Notes under the pieces: generated by a model
What the model saw: only the letters and a program-made list of their open reading frames with translations
Databases searched by the model: none
Told to the model about the DNA's origin: nothing
In this document: one piece after another, positions 19,976-30,029 of the stretch
Position numbering within the stretch: position 1 is the stretch's first letter
How the letters are laid out: the number at the start of each line of letters is the position of its first letter
Made by a program: the position numbers and the translations under genes
From: an uncultured Shewanella sp.
GTDB lineage: Bacteria > Pseudomonadota > Gammaproteobacteria > Enterobacterales > Shewanellaceae
Direction of reading: 5' to 3'
DNA: 61,298 nt
Assembly: GCF_947495455.1 (NCBI RefSeq)
Contig: NZ_CANLZC010000024.1
Coordinates: 1 to 61,298 of the forward strand

Positions 19976-20239
19976 TTAAGCCGTGACTAAATTAGGATTT
20001 CCCTGTGAAGATAAACTCCCTTCTTTAATAATGCCATTTAATGACTCTGAAGGTACCCATCTGGCTAGCGTCAATCCACGTGTTGTCACCAGCATTCCAG
20101 CATTAACTTCACAATAGACAGATTCAAGCTCTAACTGAGATAAACCTCTTTTCTTAAGTGTCGCCATTATCGCTAACCAATCAGTATTAACTTTAGCACC
20201 CTGACCTTCAATGTTGACCTGTAAAGGGATATTTTTCAT
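19976..20239 (-). CDS. conserved small protein, paralogue A of a tandem pair
   Basis: 87 residues, same length and core as the 19595 gene (MKNIPLQVNIEGQ, KVNTDWLAIMATLKKRGL, NAGMLVTTRGLTLAR), with a distinct tail ending NPNLVTA. It lies 117 bases upstream of its paralogue on the same strand, probably in one transcript. No known domain is visible. The TDWLAIMATLKKRGL helix could be a protein-contact surface. Confidence 0.75.
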   Translation of the reverse strand: MKNIPLQVNIEGQGAKVNTDWLAIMATLKKRGLSQLELESVYCEVNAGMLVTTRGLTLARWVPSESLNGIIKEGSLSSQGNPNLVTA

Positions 20240-20669
20240 AAATCACCACCCAATTAGCAAAAATTATTAATAACACCGTATCTAAATTAATTCATATGCA
20301 CACAATATGCACTCTTTTTTTGATTTTTTAGTTAAATAATTCGCATATTTACTCTAAAAACCTATAATTTCTCCCATTATTTTGCATAAAGCAAATAAAA
20401 CAACTTACTTGTTTTATCATCATTTTTTCCAAAAAATGCTGTATCTTGATAGCCTGTTGTCATTCAACCCAATTGTTCCGATTTAAAAACAATAAAAATG
20501 AAACAAAAAAGGTTAGCCATATATGTAAAAAAAGATTTAACATTAAGTCGAATATTGTTAACCTTTGTAAAGGCTATAATCCATGGCTTTAAAGCTCAAA
20601 AATATCGACTATTCGTATTATTGAGTTAGTAAAAAAGTATTCTCACTCAGATTCAAGCAAGGGGCAACA
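20240..20669. other. AT-rich divergent regulatory gap
   Basis: 430 bases between the small paralogues (leftward) and the 57-residue ORF (rightward). A perfect TATAAT lies at 20575. AAGGTTAG near 20510 and TTAACCTT near 20563 form a loose inverted repeat. No further gene was seen. Confidence 0.45.
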
Positions 20670-20843
20670 ATGTTGGATTCATCAAATATACAATACCCAC
20701 CATTACCACTCATCCAAACTTGGATATGGATGATGACCCAATCGGGTAACCCTGAAATCCAAGAAAAAGGTCAAAATAACTTAATCGCGTCCTTTGGAAG
20801 CTTAGCAAAAGCCAATGACTATTTACTGAGCCAACGAGCCTAA
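20670..20843 (+). CDS. 57-residue small protein
   Basis: The ATG at 20670 follows AAGGGGCAAC and opens a 57-codon frame to a TAA at 20841-20843. The product starts MLDSSNIQYPPLPLIQ, has a Trp-rich segment (TWIWMMTQSG) and ends in an amphipathic helix (LIASFGSLAKANDYLLSQRA). Codon use looks normal and a strong hairpin follows 40 bases later. It is divergent from the 87-residue pair and convergent with aroG. Function unknown; likely a real short gene that minimum-length cut-offs miss. Confidence 0.65.
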   Translation: MLDSSNIQYPPLPLIQTWIWMMTQSGNPEIQEKGQNNLIASFGSLAKANDYLLSQRA

Positions 20844-20882
20844 AAGCGTCTCGATTAAAAATTAAAAATACAAAACCTTTAT

Positions 20883-20907
20883 ATGGAGGCATGATAACTG
20901 CCTCCAT
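20883..20907. terminator. convergent terminator
   Basis: Perfect nine-base arms ATGGAGGCA / TGCCTCCAT around a 7-base loop, between the 57-residue ORF and aroG. AT-rich flanks on both sides suit both directions. Confidence 0.8.
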
Positions 20908-20917
20908 AAATTACCTT

Positions 20918-21970
20918 TTACTTTCTGCGCGCAATAATACTATCGTTTAGGATTTTCAATAATACTTCTGTATCATTCCAACCAATACAAGCATCCGTAA
21001 TACTCTGCCCATAGCAAAGTGACTGACCCGAAACATGATCTTGGCGCCCTTCAACAAGATGACTTTCAACCATAACACCAAAAATGGCCTGTTCACCTTG
21101 TGAGATTTGAGATGCCACATTGTCGGCCACCAGCATTTGGCGTTGAAATTGTTTACTACTGTTTGCATGGCTAAAGTCAATCATAATATTTTGATCAAGA
21201 CCTGCTTCACTCAACTGCTCACTGATTTTCGCAACGTGTTCTGCACTATAATTGGGCTCCTTTCCCCCCCGTAAAATAATGTGACAATCAGGATTACCTT
21301 TGGTTTCAACAATCGCTGAATGTCCATACTTAGTGACAGATAAAAAATGATGCGAGGCACTTGCCGCCCCAATAGCATCAATGGCAACCTTTATTGTACC
21401 GTCAGTACCATTCTTAAAGCCAACTGGGCTAGATAATCCAGAAGCCAACTCTCGATGCACTTGAGATTCTGTTGTACGCGCTCCAATCGCCCCCCAACAC
21501 ATTAAGTCTGCGACATATTGTGGTGTGATCATATCAAGAAACTCACCGGCAGTCGGCATTCCCATATCATTCAGATCTAACAGTAACTTGCGTGCAGTTC
21601 GTAATCCATCATTAAGCTTAAAACTATTATCCATGTAAGGATCATTGATTAACCCTTTCCACCCAACCGTTGTTCTTGGTTTTTCAAAATACACTCGCAT
21701 AACGATTTCGAGTTGATCTTTGTATTTTTCACGCATTTTAACCAAGCGCTGACCATACTCAATGGCCGCTTCTGGATCATGAATAGAACAAGGACCAATA
21801 ACCACCAATAAACGATCATCTTTTTTTGCTAAAAGATTATGAATATTCTCTCGAGCATTAAATACTGTCGCTGATGCGTTCTGTGTTGCCGGAAATCGTT
21901 CTAAAATAGCTATAGGAGGCAAGAGTTCTTTAATCTTATTAATACGAACATCATCATTTTGGTAATACAT
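20918..21970 (-). CDS. aroG: DAHP synthase (3-deoxy-7-phosphoheptulonate synthase), class I
   Basis: 350 residues and closely like Escherichia coli AroG from the first residues (MYYQNDDVRINKIKELLPP) to the end. Active-site and metal motifs are GPCSIHDP, KPRTTVGWKG, GARTTESQVHRELASGLS, FKNGTDG, ILRGGKEPNY and DFSHANSSK. It condenses PEP and erythrose 4-phosphate, the first step to aromatic amino acids. The N-terminus resembles the Phe-regulated isoform, but the allosteric effector cannot be proven here. No clear TyrR box was found in the 450 bases upstream. Confidence 0.95.
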   Translation of the reverse strand: MYYQNDDVRINKIKELLPPIAILERFPATQNASATVFNARENIHNLLAKKDDRLLVVIGPCSIHDPEAAIEYGQRLVKMREKYKDQLEIVMRVYFEKPRTTVGWKGLINDPYMDNSFKLNDGLRTARKLLLDLNDMGMPTAGEFLDMITPQYVADLMCWGAIGARTTESQVHRELASGLSSPVGFKNGTDGTIKVAIDAIGAASASHHFLSVTKYGHSAIVETKGNPDCHIILRGGKEPNYSAEHVAKISEQLSEAGLDQNIMIDFSHANSSKQFQRQMLVADNVASQISQGEQAIFGVMVESHLVEGRQDHVSGQSLCYGQSITDACIGWNDTEVLLKILNDSIIARRK

Positions 21971-22418
21971 GGTCAGTCATTAGCTCCGCTTAACCTATTC
22001 ATTAGGATCTCTTAATAATATAACGGGTATAAACTATCGAGTATCCTTTCACATTGCAACAAGGTTGATATCTTTTTAACTAAAATTAAAAAATACAAAT
22101 AGTTAATACAAAAATCATTTGTAAAGATATTGTTTATTACAGACATTAAAAACACATAAATAACCAACAAAAAAACAATTAAAACATTAAGGAAACATTT
22201 AAAACATTAATAAGACAAACTAAGTATTACCAACACTTCATTCCACTCAAAAAATAACTAATTAATAGCATTAACACATAAAAATTATCAAATAGATTAA
22301 AATAATCACATTGAAAAAATCTTCATCTTCAAATCACTTGATGATAAAACCTAAAAAGTCACCGAATAACTTCTATACTTGATACATTCAAAATGTCATT
22401 CAACATGAACCATGCTAT
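21971..22418. other. AT-rich divergent gap
   Basis: About 450 bases between aroG (leftward) and the glycosyltransferase gene (rightward), very AT-rich and without ORF, hairpin or clear repeat. It should contain the promoters of both genes. Confidence 0.5.
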
Positions 22419-23903
22419 ATGGATCAACTAAATATGTTAGATTACATCAAAAATCGACAAATATTTCGTTGGTATTTATTATTACTACCAACACTTTGGA
22501 GCATTTTATTTCTTGCCGATTATCTCTGGCGCATTAATCCTGAAAAAGGCTATCACTTTTCAATAACCCTCTGGGGATTACAAGCCTGCTTAATGCTATT
22601 AATGATGATAACCAGTGGATGCTTTTTTTATCAAATGCTCATTGAGCATAAAAAAGTGAATGCTGTACCTGACAAAACAAAAACCAAACATCTAGTGATC
22701 ATTCCCTGTTTTAAAGAGCCTATTGAAGTCATCCAACAGTCTATCGAATCCATACTCAAACAAACAATCAATGCTCAAAACAACATTATCCTCATCATCA
22801 GCTTTGAAGCCAAAAGCCCCAACCTCAATGCCTCTAAACGCGCTTTGATGAATACTTACGAAAAGCAGTTCTATTTATTTAACGTTCTAGTTCACCCTAT
22901 TGATATTAAAAATGAAATACCAGGAAAGTGCAGTAATGAACGTTTTGCGGTGAAGCAAGTTTTAACCATGATCCACCAGCTTCCCAATGAATTCAATCTT
23001 CGCAATATTCTTTTAACTGTGATGGACTCTGATACACTGCTACATCGTCGATATTTAGAATATATCGCCCAAGACTATGAAAAAAGCATAGGCAGTGATA
23101 GCGTTAATATCATATGGCAAGCAGCCTTATTCTATAATTGGAACCTTAATCAATCCCCTTTTTTCACAAGAATAACAGCACTTTTTAGAACAATTTGGAT
23201 GATAGGCTTCAATATTCCTTTTCAAGTTCATTCGATGAGTGTTTACTCATCATCCTTAACGCTTTGTATTGATAATAATTTTTTTGATCCTACCTATCAG
23301 ATGGAAGATATGCATTATTTTGTCTCTTCTATGAATACACGCAAAGGCAAAATAAAATTGCGCCCTGTATACTTGCCCGTTATTTGCGGGCCGACTTCAG
23401 GTGACAATTGGCAAGAAGAAATCAGCGAGTGGCACAGACAAACAAAAAGATGGAGCATTGGTGCATTTGAAGTATTTCATTACATTTGTATTAAAGCGTT
23501 TAATCTGGGGATCATAATGACAAGCCGCTTAACGATTACAATGACGTTACTCTACGGCCTTTTTCAAAGTATTATTTTCTTTGCGACATTAATTGCAGTC
23601 CCCATTTGGCATCATTATCAACTGACGAATGATGCAAAACTTTGGTATATTTTAGGCCTTATCCCTTGGCTGTTTATTATTTGGGTCTTTTGTATCGATG
23701 GCCTTTTCACCCATTTTTTCCATCTTAAAAATGAAAAAGTCAGTTTATTGCGCAACATCATTCATATCGCCTTAACTCCCATTGTTTTATTGTCTTATAA
23801 TCTCGTCTCTTTTATCTCACTCCATCACTTAGCCATTAAGGGGAAATCTGTTTGCAGCCACGACCCATCAGAAAAATCACATCTCAATCGCCTCAAGAAA
23901 TAA
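22419..23903 (+). CDS. membrane glycosyltransferase family 2
   Basis: 494 residues. Two N-terminal membrane segments (about 15-35 and 48-68) precede a cytoplasmic GT2 domain (about 88-360) and three or four C-terminal membrane segments (about 370-470). GT2 landmarks in order are LVIIPCFKEP, the DxD-like MDSDT, the acid in YQMEDMHYF and the QTKRW that replaces QxxRW. This layout is that of processive synthases such as cellulose or hyaluronan synthase and of some single-sugar transferases. The product sugar is unknown and no partner export gene is adjacent. The start is uncertain, as no clear RBS precedes either ATG 22419 or ATG 22434. A chemoreceptor gene follows 56 bases after the stop. Confidence 0.8.
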   Translation: MDQLNMLDYIKNRQIFRWYLLLLPTLWSILFLADYLWRINPEKGYHFSITLWGLQACLMLLMMITSGCFFYQMLIEHKKVNAVPDKTKTKHLVIIPCFKEPIEVIQQSIESILKQTINAQNNIILIISFEAKSPNLNASKRALMNTYEKQFYLFNVLVHPIDIKNEIPGKCSNERFAVKQVLTMIHQLPNEFNLRNILLTVMDSDTLLHRRYLEYIAQDYEKSIGSDSVNIIWQAALFYNWNLNQSPFFTRITALFRTIWMIGFNIPFQVHSMSVYSSSLTLCIDNNFFDPTYQMEDMHYFVSSMNTRKGKIKLRPVYLPVICGPTSGDNWQEEISEWHRQTKRWSIGAFEVFHYICIKAFNLGIIMTSRLTITMTLLYGLFQSIIFFATLIAVPIWHHYQLTNDAKLWYILGLIPWLFIIWVFCIDGLFTHFFHLKNEKVSLLRNIIHIALTPIVLLSYNLVSFISLHHLAIKGKSVCSHDPSEKSHLNRLKK

Positions 23904-24043
23904 CGCTTTATTTAGCTTTTACTTATCAAGGTTAAGTTAAAGTTAAAAAAAATAAAAAAATGACTAAACTCATTCACTTTATTGCCGATATAGCAATATA
24001 TTCACGTGATTTTACACCAGTAAACACAACGATGGAGTCCCCT

Positions 24044-26065
24044 ATGAAAATGAATGTCGCTACACGTGTAATAGGAGGGTTTAGTGTCGTCACTTTGTTA
24101 TTGATTATATTAGGTGCAGCCGCTTTACTCACCAATAATAAACTTAAAACCAGTACCAGTGTGCTGCAAAATGTCAGTATTCCAGCCTTAAAATCAAGCC
24201 ACACATTATCCAGCTCCCTCTTTCTTCAAGAAAAACAAAATATCACTGCTTTTTATAGCCAAGATACCAATGAGATAACGGCTTTTGCCGCTGAATCTGA
24301 ACAATACGCTCAACAATTTACTCAAGAATTAAAAGCATTATCGAGTCAAATCAATAATGATACTAGCTTTGATAACATTTTGGCCAATTTGACAAGAAAT
24401 TATCAAGCATTTCATGATAATAGTCAGCGCCTACTCACGACTCATAAAGCGACACTATTAACGAAAAAACATCTGTTCAAAAAAATGGATACCATTGAAA
24501 ACACCGCAGATGACACCGCATCATATTTACTGGATTTAATTGATTTTGAAATCAGTGAAGATGAAGAAAAACAACAAATTGCTTCAATCGCAAGCAGTAT
24601 CGATACTGGGTTCAGCGGTATTATCAGTACCAGTTATGACTTATTACAAGTCAAAGATCAAGCCAAGTTTGAGACCATTCAAAAAGAACTCACCTTCATC
24701 ATTAGCGACACACAAAATAAACTTAATGACCTGTCACAAACCTGGGGCCACGTTATTGATGCCGATGTCATACATAAAATTAATGCTGAAGCTACCGCAT
24801 TATTTTCTCTTATTGAAGGCGAAGATTCCATTTTAACGCTAAAAAAGCAATCAATTGAAAGTCAAAATTTGGCAGATAAATTATTTTTACAAATTGAGAA
24901 AGAATTTAGTAATACTGATGAGTCAATGCAGAAATTGACATACGCCATCGAATCTATGTCACAAAAGATCAGTCTTTCTGCCATCGACAATATCCATTCC
25001 GCCAGTATCAATACACTTATCTTAGGGATCGCCGCTATTATTGTGTCAATCCTCGTTAGCATAGCCGTCATTTGGCCATTAAAGCGTTCGTTGAACAGTG
25101 TTAACCAAGCTTTTAATATTCTTGCTTCTGGTGATTTAACCCATAAACTCAATGAAGAAGGCCATGATGAATTTGCAAGACTATCAAGAAATTGTAATCG
25201 CCTAATTGATAGCCTTCGTCAACTCATAGAAGGCATTTTACATCGCTCAGATCAACTTGCTGCGGCAGCTGAAGAAACTTCAGCCATCACAGTACAAACA
25301 ACGACTGGGATCCAAGAACAAAAAAATCAAGTCGATCAAGTTGCTGCTGCAACCACTCAATTACACTCCAGCGCACAACAAGTCACCTTAAGTGCAAATG
25401 CTGCCCTCACAGAAATCAAAGCCGCAGATGATGAGAGCCAGCACATGAGACTGATTGCTAATGAAAATAAACAAACCATCTTGGCACTGGCTGAAGAAGT
25501 ATCAAAAGCAGGTTCTGTGATCAATAAATTACATGCAGACAGTGCCTCCATAGGATCAATTTTAGATGTAATTAGAGGCATTGCCGAACAAACCAATTTA
25601 CTCGCCCTGAACGCAGCAATTGAAGCTGCACGTGCAGGAGAACAAGGCAGAGGCTTTGCCGTTGTCGCAGACGAAGTCAGAAGCTTAGCCTCTCGCACGC
25701 AAGATTCAACTCGAGAAATACAGCAAATGATTGAAGTGCTTCAGCAAGGCGCAGAGCACGCCGTATCAGTAATGGAGTTGGGTAAAGAGCAAGCTAATTC
25801 ATGTGTTGAAAAAACTGAGCAAGCGAATAATGCGTTAGAAAGCATTAGCCATGCCGTTCACAAAGCACATGATTCAGGCACTCACATTACCCAAGCTGCA
25901 GAAGAGCAACATGTTGTCAGCCAGCAAGTGTCAGAAAAACTTGAGCATATAGCATCAATATCAGAAGAAACGGCAACAGGCGCAGAACAAACCGCTCAAT
26001 CGAGTCACCAAGTCGCTCAACTTGCCGAAGAGTTACAAGCCTCTGTAAAAGAATTTAAAATATAA
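24044..26065 (+). CDS. methyl-accepting chemotaxis protein
   Basis: 673 residues from the ATG at 24044, chosen for GGAG seven bases upstream; a 28-codon extension lacks an RBS. It has an N-terminal membrane helix (about 10-30), a large helical periplasmic sensor (about 31-325, possibly of the helical-bimodular type), a second membrane helix ([21 protein letters not shown]), a HAMP domain and a cytoplasmic coiled coil. The invariant hairpin tip is [34 protein letters not shown], given here only to mark it. It has no CheR-tethering pentapeptide. The ligand is unknown. A terminator follows. Confidence 0.93.
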   Translation: MKMNVATRVIGGFSVVTLLLIILGAAALLTNNKLKTSTSVLQNVSIPALKSSHTLSSSLFLQEKQNITAFYSQDTNEITAFAAESEQYAQQFTQELKALSSQINNDTSFDNILANLTRNYQAFHDNSQRLLTTHKATLLTKKHLFKKMDTIENTADDTASYLLDLIDFEISEDEEKQQIASIASSIDTGFSGIISTSYDLLQVKDQAKFETIQKELTFIISDTQNKLNDLSQTWGHVIDADVIHKINAEATALFSLIEGEDSILTLKKQSIESQNLADKLFLQIEKEFSNTDESMQKLTYAIESMSQKISLSAIDNIHSASINTLILGIAAIIVSILVSIAVIWPLKRSLNSVNQAFNILASGDLTHKLNEEGHDEFARLSRNCNRLIDSLRQLIEGILHRSDQLAAAAEETSAITVQTTTGIQEQKNQVDQVAAATTQLHSSAQQVTLSANAALTEIKAADDESQHMRLIANENKQTILALAEEVSKAGSVINKLHADSASIGSILDVIRGIAEQTNLLALNAAIEAARAGEQGRGFAVVADEVRSLASRTQDSTREIQQMIEVLQQGAEHAVSVMELGKEQANSCVEKTEQANNALESISHAVHKAHDSGTHITQAAEEQHVVSQQVSEKLEHIASISEETATGAEQTAQSSHQVAQLAEELQASVKEFKI

Positions 26066-26090
26066 CTTAATCTTGGAGAATAGACTACAA

Positions 26091-26115
26091 TACCGAGCCT
26101 AGCACTCGGTATTTT
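26091..26115 (+). terminator. terminator of the chemoreceptor gene
   Basis: Seven-base arms TACCGAG / CTCGGTA followed by TTTT. It also suits the convergent DUF3718 gene. Confidence 0.75.
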
Positions 26116-26131
26116 AGTCTTAAAAATTATA

Positions 26132-26521
26132 TTAACTATCTGCGATACGCGCCTCAATGGCGGTGGTTATGTCACTTGATTCATAGCCTTTTGTTTTAGC
26201 CCAGTCAATGATAGTCTGACCATCTGCTTCAACAGACTTCAACTCTTTCACTGATAAACGCTTAGCAACAAAAATGCCGATTTTGTCAGCATTCGCGTCA
26301 AAAGCTGTTCGCAATAAACTTTTCCCATCACATGAAATACCGGCATAAATATTTCTCAACTTTAGGCGGTTTTCTTTTAACTTCTTCCGTAAACGATTTT
26401 TATCATCACTCTTTACGTAATGGCAAATATTGGCAGCTAATTGTTGTGGATCTGCTTGAACTGGGACGGTAAATGAAGACGCTACAATCAATGAAGCCAT
26501 CGCGGTAGGTAATAAACGCAT
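26132..26521 (-). CDS. DUF3718 family secreted protein
   Basis: 129 residues with a Sec signal peptide (cut near VQA, residue 23). The mature part has the family core NICHYVKSDDKNRLRKKLKE and LKLRNIYAGISCDGKSLLR, with two Cys likely to form a disulfide. DUF3718 proteins are small periplasmic proteins of unknown role in Shewanella and relatives. GGGAG lies seven bases before the ATG. Confidence 0.85.
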   Translation of the reverse strand: MRLLPTAMASLIVASSFTVPVQADPQQLAANICHYVKSDDKNRLRKKLKENRLKLRNIYAGISCDGKSLLRTAFDANADKIGIFVAKRLSVKELKSVEADGQTIIDWAKTKGYESSDITTAIEARIADS

Positions 26522-26613
26522 CGGGTACTCCCTTATCTTATTTTTATCAACCCAAAGAAAGCACGAAAATCGTGCTGACTAATCCTTTGAATACAATGTT
26601 AACCCGATACAAT

Positions 26614-27096
26614 TTAACACTTTTTGACCATATTGATAAAGGAATATTCCAACCCATTACTGTTTTTTTCATTAATACGAGACACTTCTACCCAAGAACC
26701 ATCATCCCAATGAGGAAAAAAGGTATCTCCTTCGACTTCAAGGTTTATTTCGGTTAGATATAAGCTATCAGCTTTAGGTAACACTGCAGAATATAATTGT
26801 CCACCACCAATAATCATCAATTCATCACACTCTTTTGCCGACTCAATAGCCGCTTCAATTGAATCGACAACAGTGATCCCTGTTGCTGTGAAGTCCGTTT
26901 GTCTCGTGATCACAATATTATGCCTGCCTGGTAAAGGCCGACCTATTGATTCAAATGTTTTTCTTCCCATCACGATAGGCTTATTCATTGTGATGGCTTT
27001 GAAATGACGAAGATCTTCAGGCAAATGCCAAGGCATTTGATTATCTTTCCCTATCACTCTGTTATTCGCCATCGCTGCAATCATAGCGATTTTCAT
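26614..27096 (-). CDS. folA: dihydrofolate reductase
   Basis: 160 residues, typical chromosomal DHFR. It has the catalytic acid Asp28 in MPWHLPEDLRHF, the NADPH-site stretches VMGRKTFESIGRPLPGR and MIIGGGQLYSAVLP, and the Trp in MPWHLP. It reduces dihydrofolate to tetrahydrofolate with NADPH. It is monocistronic, 75 bases upstream of the DUF3718 gene start. Confidence 0.97.
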   Translation of the reverse strand: MKIAMIAAMANNRVIGKDNQMPWHLPEDLRHFKAITMNKPIVMGRKTFESIGRPLPGRHNIVITRQTDFTATGITVVDSIEAAIESAKECDELMIIGGGQLYSAVLPKADSLYLTEINLEVEGDTFFPHWDDGSWVEVSRINEKNSNGLEYSFINMVKKC

Positions 27097-27207
27097 AATA
27101 TGCTCAATAATAACTCATTCTTCTGAACTCGATCTTACCTATAAGAGAACATGAAAAACAAGTCCAAGAATGTCATTTATGCCCATGACTAATAAGCTGA
27201 GGATCCA

Positions 27208-28533
27208 TCAGTCACGGCTATATACAGGCTTTCTCAATAGCAAACATAAGACTACCATGAGTACAGTAGGGAACAGCCAAGTTAACCCTTGTGATTGCAG
27301 CGGTATAAAAGATAAAAAATGAAAGATCACGCCCAATTTTGCTAACCCATCAAGGCAACTAAAAATGAAAGCCACACCGACAATCAAACAATGAGACAAA
27401 TGAGGTCGTGAAAAATATGAAGTCAAAAAAGTCGATACAACAAGCGCAATCGCAACAGGGTAAATGATCCGTAAAATAGGTTCACTCGTCATGATCAATT
27501 CGTTAAGCCCTACATTAGTGACAATAATACAAATTATTGAAAAAAGCATCAGATAACTCGTATATGAAAGTACGGGAAGTTGCTTATGAAAAAATTCGGC
27601 GCAAGCCCCCAGCACACCCACTGCGGTGGTGAGACAGGCTAAGGTCACCACCATTGACAATAGTACTAATCCCCAATAATGATAATGCTGCGTCACATAA
27701 CTTGTTAATATTTGCCCTCCGTCACTGGGGAAATAGCCTAAATGAATCGACGTCGCCCCTAAATAAAAAAGAGCAAGGTAGACAAAAGCCAATCCCATTG
27801 CCGCAATCATTGCCGCGCGAACTAAATAACGTGTTTGCATGCTTTTTTTATCTACCCCCTTTTGATGCAACACATCAATCAATAATATTCCAAACACCAA
27901 GGCAGCTAGCGCATCCATGGTATTATATCCTTGCAAAATCCCATTGGTAAAAGGATTGAATTGATAATTCCCCTGCGCCATCGTCAAGGGCTCACTGGGT
28001 AATAACATCACTGAAGCCGCTAGACTCAGCAACAGTATAATCATTATTGGTGTCAATACTTTTCCCACAGTATCAATTAACTTCCCCGGTGATAATGCAA
28101 AAAACAACACGAGAATAAAAAAAATACAGGTATATAAACATTGCGCTAAGTTAATATCAAATAGCCAAACATTTAATTGAGGTAAATGCTCACTAAGAAA
28201 AGGAGAAAAACCGATATCATAGGCAACTAACGCCGTACGAGGCACAGCAAAAGCTGGACCTATAATGATAAAAATCAAAAAAGATAAACAAGTTGCCACA
28301 CTCTTAGGTAATAAAGCAAAAACTTGACCATTAGATTTAGCCACAGCAATCAAGGCTAATAAAGGTAAACCCACACCTGTTAGCAAAAAACCAAATAGCG
28401 CTAACATCATATTTTGTCCCGCCAGAAAACCAATAAAAGGCGGAAAAATTAAATTACCAGCACCAAGAAAAAAAGCAAAAGTCATCAACCCAAGGGCTAG
28501 CGTATCTTTACGATTCAATTTATTAATGCTCAC
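27208..28533 (-). CDS. brnQ: branched-chain amino acid:cation symporter BrnQ, paralogue 1
   Basis: 441 residues with about twelve membrane helices and the conserved family start LALGLMTFAFFLGAGNLIFPPF, plus IIIGPAFAVPRTALVAY and GYNTMDALAALVFGILLIDVL. BrnQ (LIVCS family) imports Leu, Ile and Val with sodium. A second, clearly homologous gene lies directly upstream on the same strand with a terminator between, so the two are separately transcribed duplicates, probably differing in affinity or regulation. Confidence 0.92.
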   Translation of the reverse strand: MSINKLNRKDTLALGLMTFAFFLGAGNLIFPPFIGFLAGQNMMLALFGFLLTGVGLPLLALIAVAKSNGQVFALLPKSVATCLSFLIFIIIGPAFAVPRTALVAYDIGFSPFLSEHLPQLNVWLFDINLAQCLYTCIFFILVLFFALSPGKLIDTVGKVLTPIMIILLLSLAASVMLLPSEPLTMAQGNYQFNPFTNGILQGYNTMDALAALVFGILLIDVLHQKGVDKKSMQTRYLVRAAMIAAMGLAFVYLALFYLGATSIHLGYFPSDGGQILTSYVTQHYHYWGLVLLSMVVTLACLTTAVGVLGACAEFFHKQLPVLSYTSYLMLFSIICIIVTNVGLNELIMTSEPILRIIYPVAIALVVSTFLTSYFSRPHLSHCLIVGVAFIFSCLDGLAKLGVIFHFLSFIPLQSQGLTWLFPTVLMVVLCLLLRKPVYSRD

Positions 28534-28623
28534 CCATTATCCATAATCATTTTAAGCCATGTAAATACTGTAGCAGTAATCACTCTTTGATGGCGTAAGG
28601 GAACATAAAAAATAGCAGCATAA

Positions 28624-28656
28624 AAATAAGGCCCTAATATGATTAGGGCCTTATTT
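28624..28656 (-). terminator. terminator between the two brnQ genes
   Basis: Perfect 14-base stem AATAAGGCCCTAAT / ATTAGGGCCTTATT with a 3-base loop, just after the stop of the upstream brnQ paralogue. Confidence 0.9.
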
Positions 28657-28676
28657 ATTCAAATAAAAAACACTTA

Positions 28677-30029
28677 TTAGCTAAAATTTTCAGCTGTATT
28701 GTCAAGTTTGTCTTTATCTTCTTTGATAAATAAACAAATAAAAATCGTCGTCAATGTCGGTAATAGCCATGCCATACCTTCATGCTGCAAGGGCATAAAA
28801 TCAAATGCACTGACATTGACCCCTGCCTCCTTTAGCGCATCGATAATGCCAAAGAACAAAGCCACGCTAAGCACTAACCGCTGGGAAAATACGGGACGTG
28901 GCAATTTCGATGTCAAAAAAGTCACTAACACCAAAGCAATCGCAACGGGATAAATCATCATCAAAACGGGCACACTAATGCTAATCAATTGTGATAACCC
29001 CACATTCGCCACTAAAGCACAAATCAAGCTCAGGGAAACCACAAACACACGATATGAGATAACAGGAAAGGTTTCATTAAAAAATTCAGAACAAGCACTC
29101 AGTAAACCGACTGCGGTTGTCAAGCAAGCTAAAGTCACCACACTTGAAAGCAAAATGAGACCGACAGAACCAAATTCTCTCACTACGTAGTTTGTTAGAA
29201 TTTGCCCTCCATTAGTCACATTAGACGCAAGATCACCAGCCGTTGCCCCTAAATAAAAAAGTGAAATATAAACAAAAGCTAAGCCAATGGCTGCAATGAC
29301 TGCCGCTCTCACTAAATATTGTGTTTGTGCCTTTGGACTATCAATGCCTTTTTTACGCAGAATATCAATAATTAGAATACCAAAAATAAGCGATGCTAAT
29401 GCATCCATGGTATTATAACCTTCTAAGATACCTGTGGTTAGCGGGTGCAACACATAATCCCCAGAAGCTGCTTGTATATCTGCTCTCGGTAATACAATAA
29501 CAGATATCGCTAATCCGATAAGTAATGACAATAAAACAGGGGTTAATACTTTTCCAACATTATCCAATAATTTCCCAGGAAAAAGCGCAAAAAACATCGC
29601 AACAATAAAAAAGCCAAAAGTATAATAAAGTTGCGCAAGATTAAAGGTAAGATCAGCAAACTCAATAGTCGCACTGGTATCCGTTAGAAAGGGCTTAAAC
29701 CCCACCTCAAATGCCACTAATCCCGTTCTTGGCGCAGCAAACGCAGGACCAATAATAATAAAAATTGTCACGGCAAATAGTGTCGCTATTCCCGCAGGTA
29801 ACAGCGCCATGATCTTTCCATTAGCTTTAGCCACAGCAATTAACGCCAATAAAGGCAAACCCACTGCCGTAGACAAAAAGCCAAACATGGCGAATGTCAG
29901 ATTATTCCCTGCCAAGTAGCCAGCAAGAGGAGGGAAAATCAAATTTCCTGCGCCCAAAAAGAATGCAAAGGTCATAAAACCTAAACCTAAAGTATCCGCC
30001 AAACTCAATTGATTTTTTTGCAAAGTCAC
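28677..30029 (-). CDS. brnQ: branched-chain amino acid:cation symporter BrnQ, paralogue 2
   Basis: 450 residues and about 60 percent like paralogue 1 by eye. It has the same landmarks: LGLGFMTFAFFLGAGNLIFPP, IIIGPAFAAPRTGLVAF, PGKLLDNVGKVLTP and GYNTMDALASLIFGILIIDIL. About twelve membrane segments. The order and orientation imply a tandem duplication. Its promoter must lie in the 676-base gap upstream. Confidence 0.92.
   Translation of the reverse strand: MTLQKNQLSLADTLGLGFMTFAFFLGAGNLIFPPLAGYLAGNNLTFAMFGFLSTAVGLPLLALIAVAKANGKIMALLPAGIATLFAVTIFIIIGPAFAAPRTGLVAFEVGFKPFLTDTSATIEFADLTFNLAQLYYTFGFFIVAMFFALFPGKLLDNVGKVLTPVLLSLLIGLAISVIVLPRADIQAASGDYVLHPLTTGILEGYNTMDALASLIFGILIIDILRKKGIDSPKAQTQYLVRAAVIAAIGLAFVYISLFYLGATAGDLASNVTNGGQILTNYVVREFGSVGLILLSSVVTLACLTTAVGLLSACSEFFNETFPVISYRVFVVSLSLICALVANVGLSQLISISVPVLMMIYPVAIALVLVTFLTSKLPRPVFSQRLVLSVALFFGIIDALKEAGVNVSAFDFMPLQHEGMAWLLPTLTTIFICLFIKEDKDKLDNTAENFS

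Noticed and set aside
22118..22140. TyrR box upstream of aroG
   Set aside because: TGTAAA is present but the partner half is off in both spacing and sequence, so the match is too weak.
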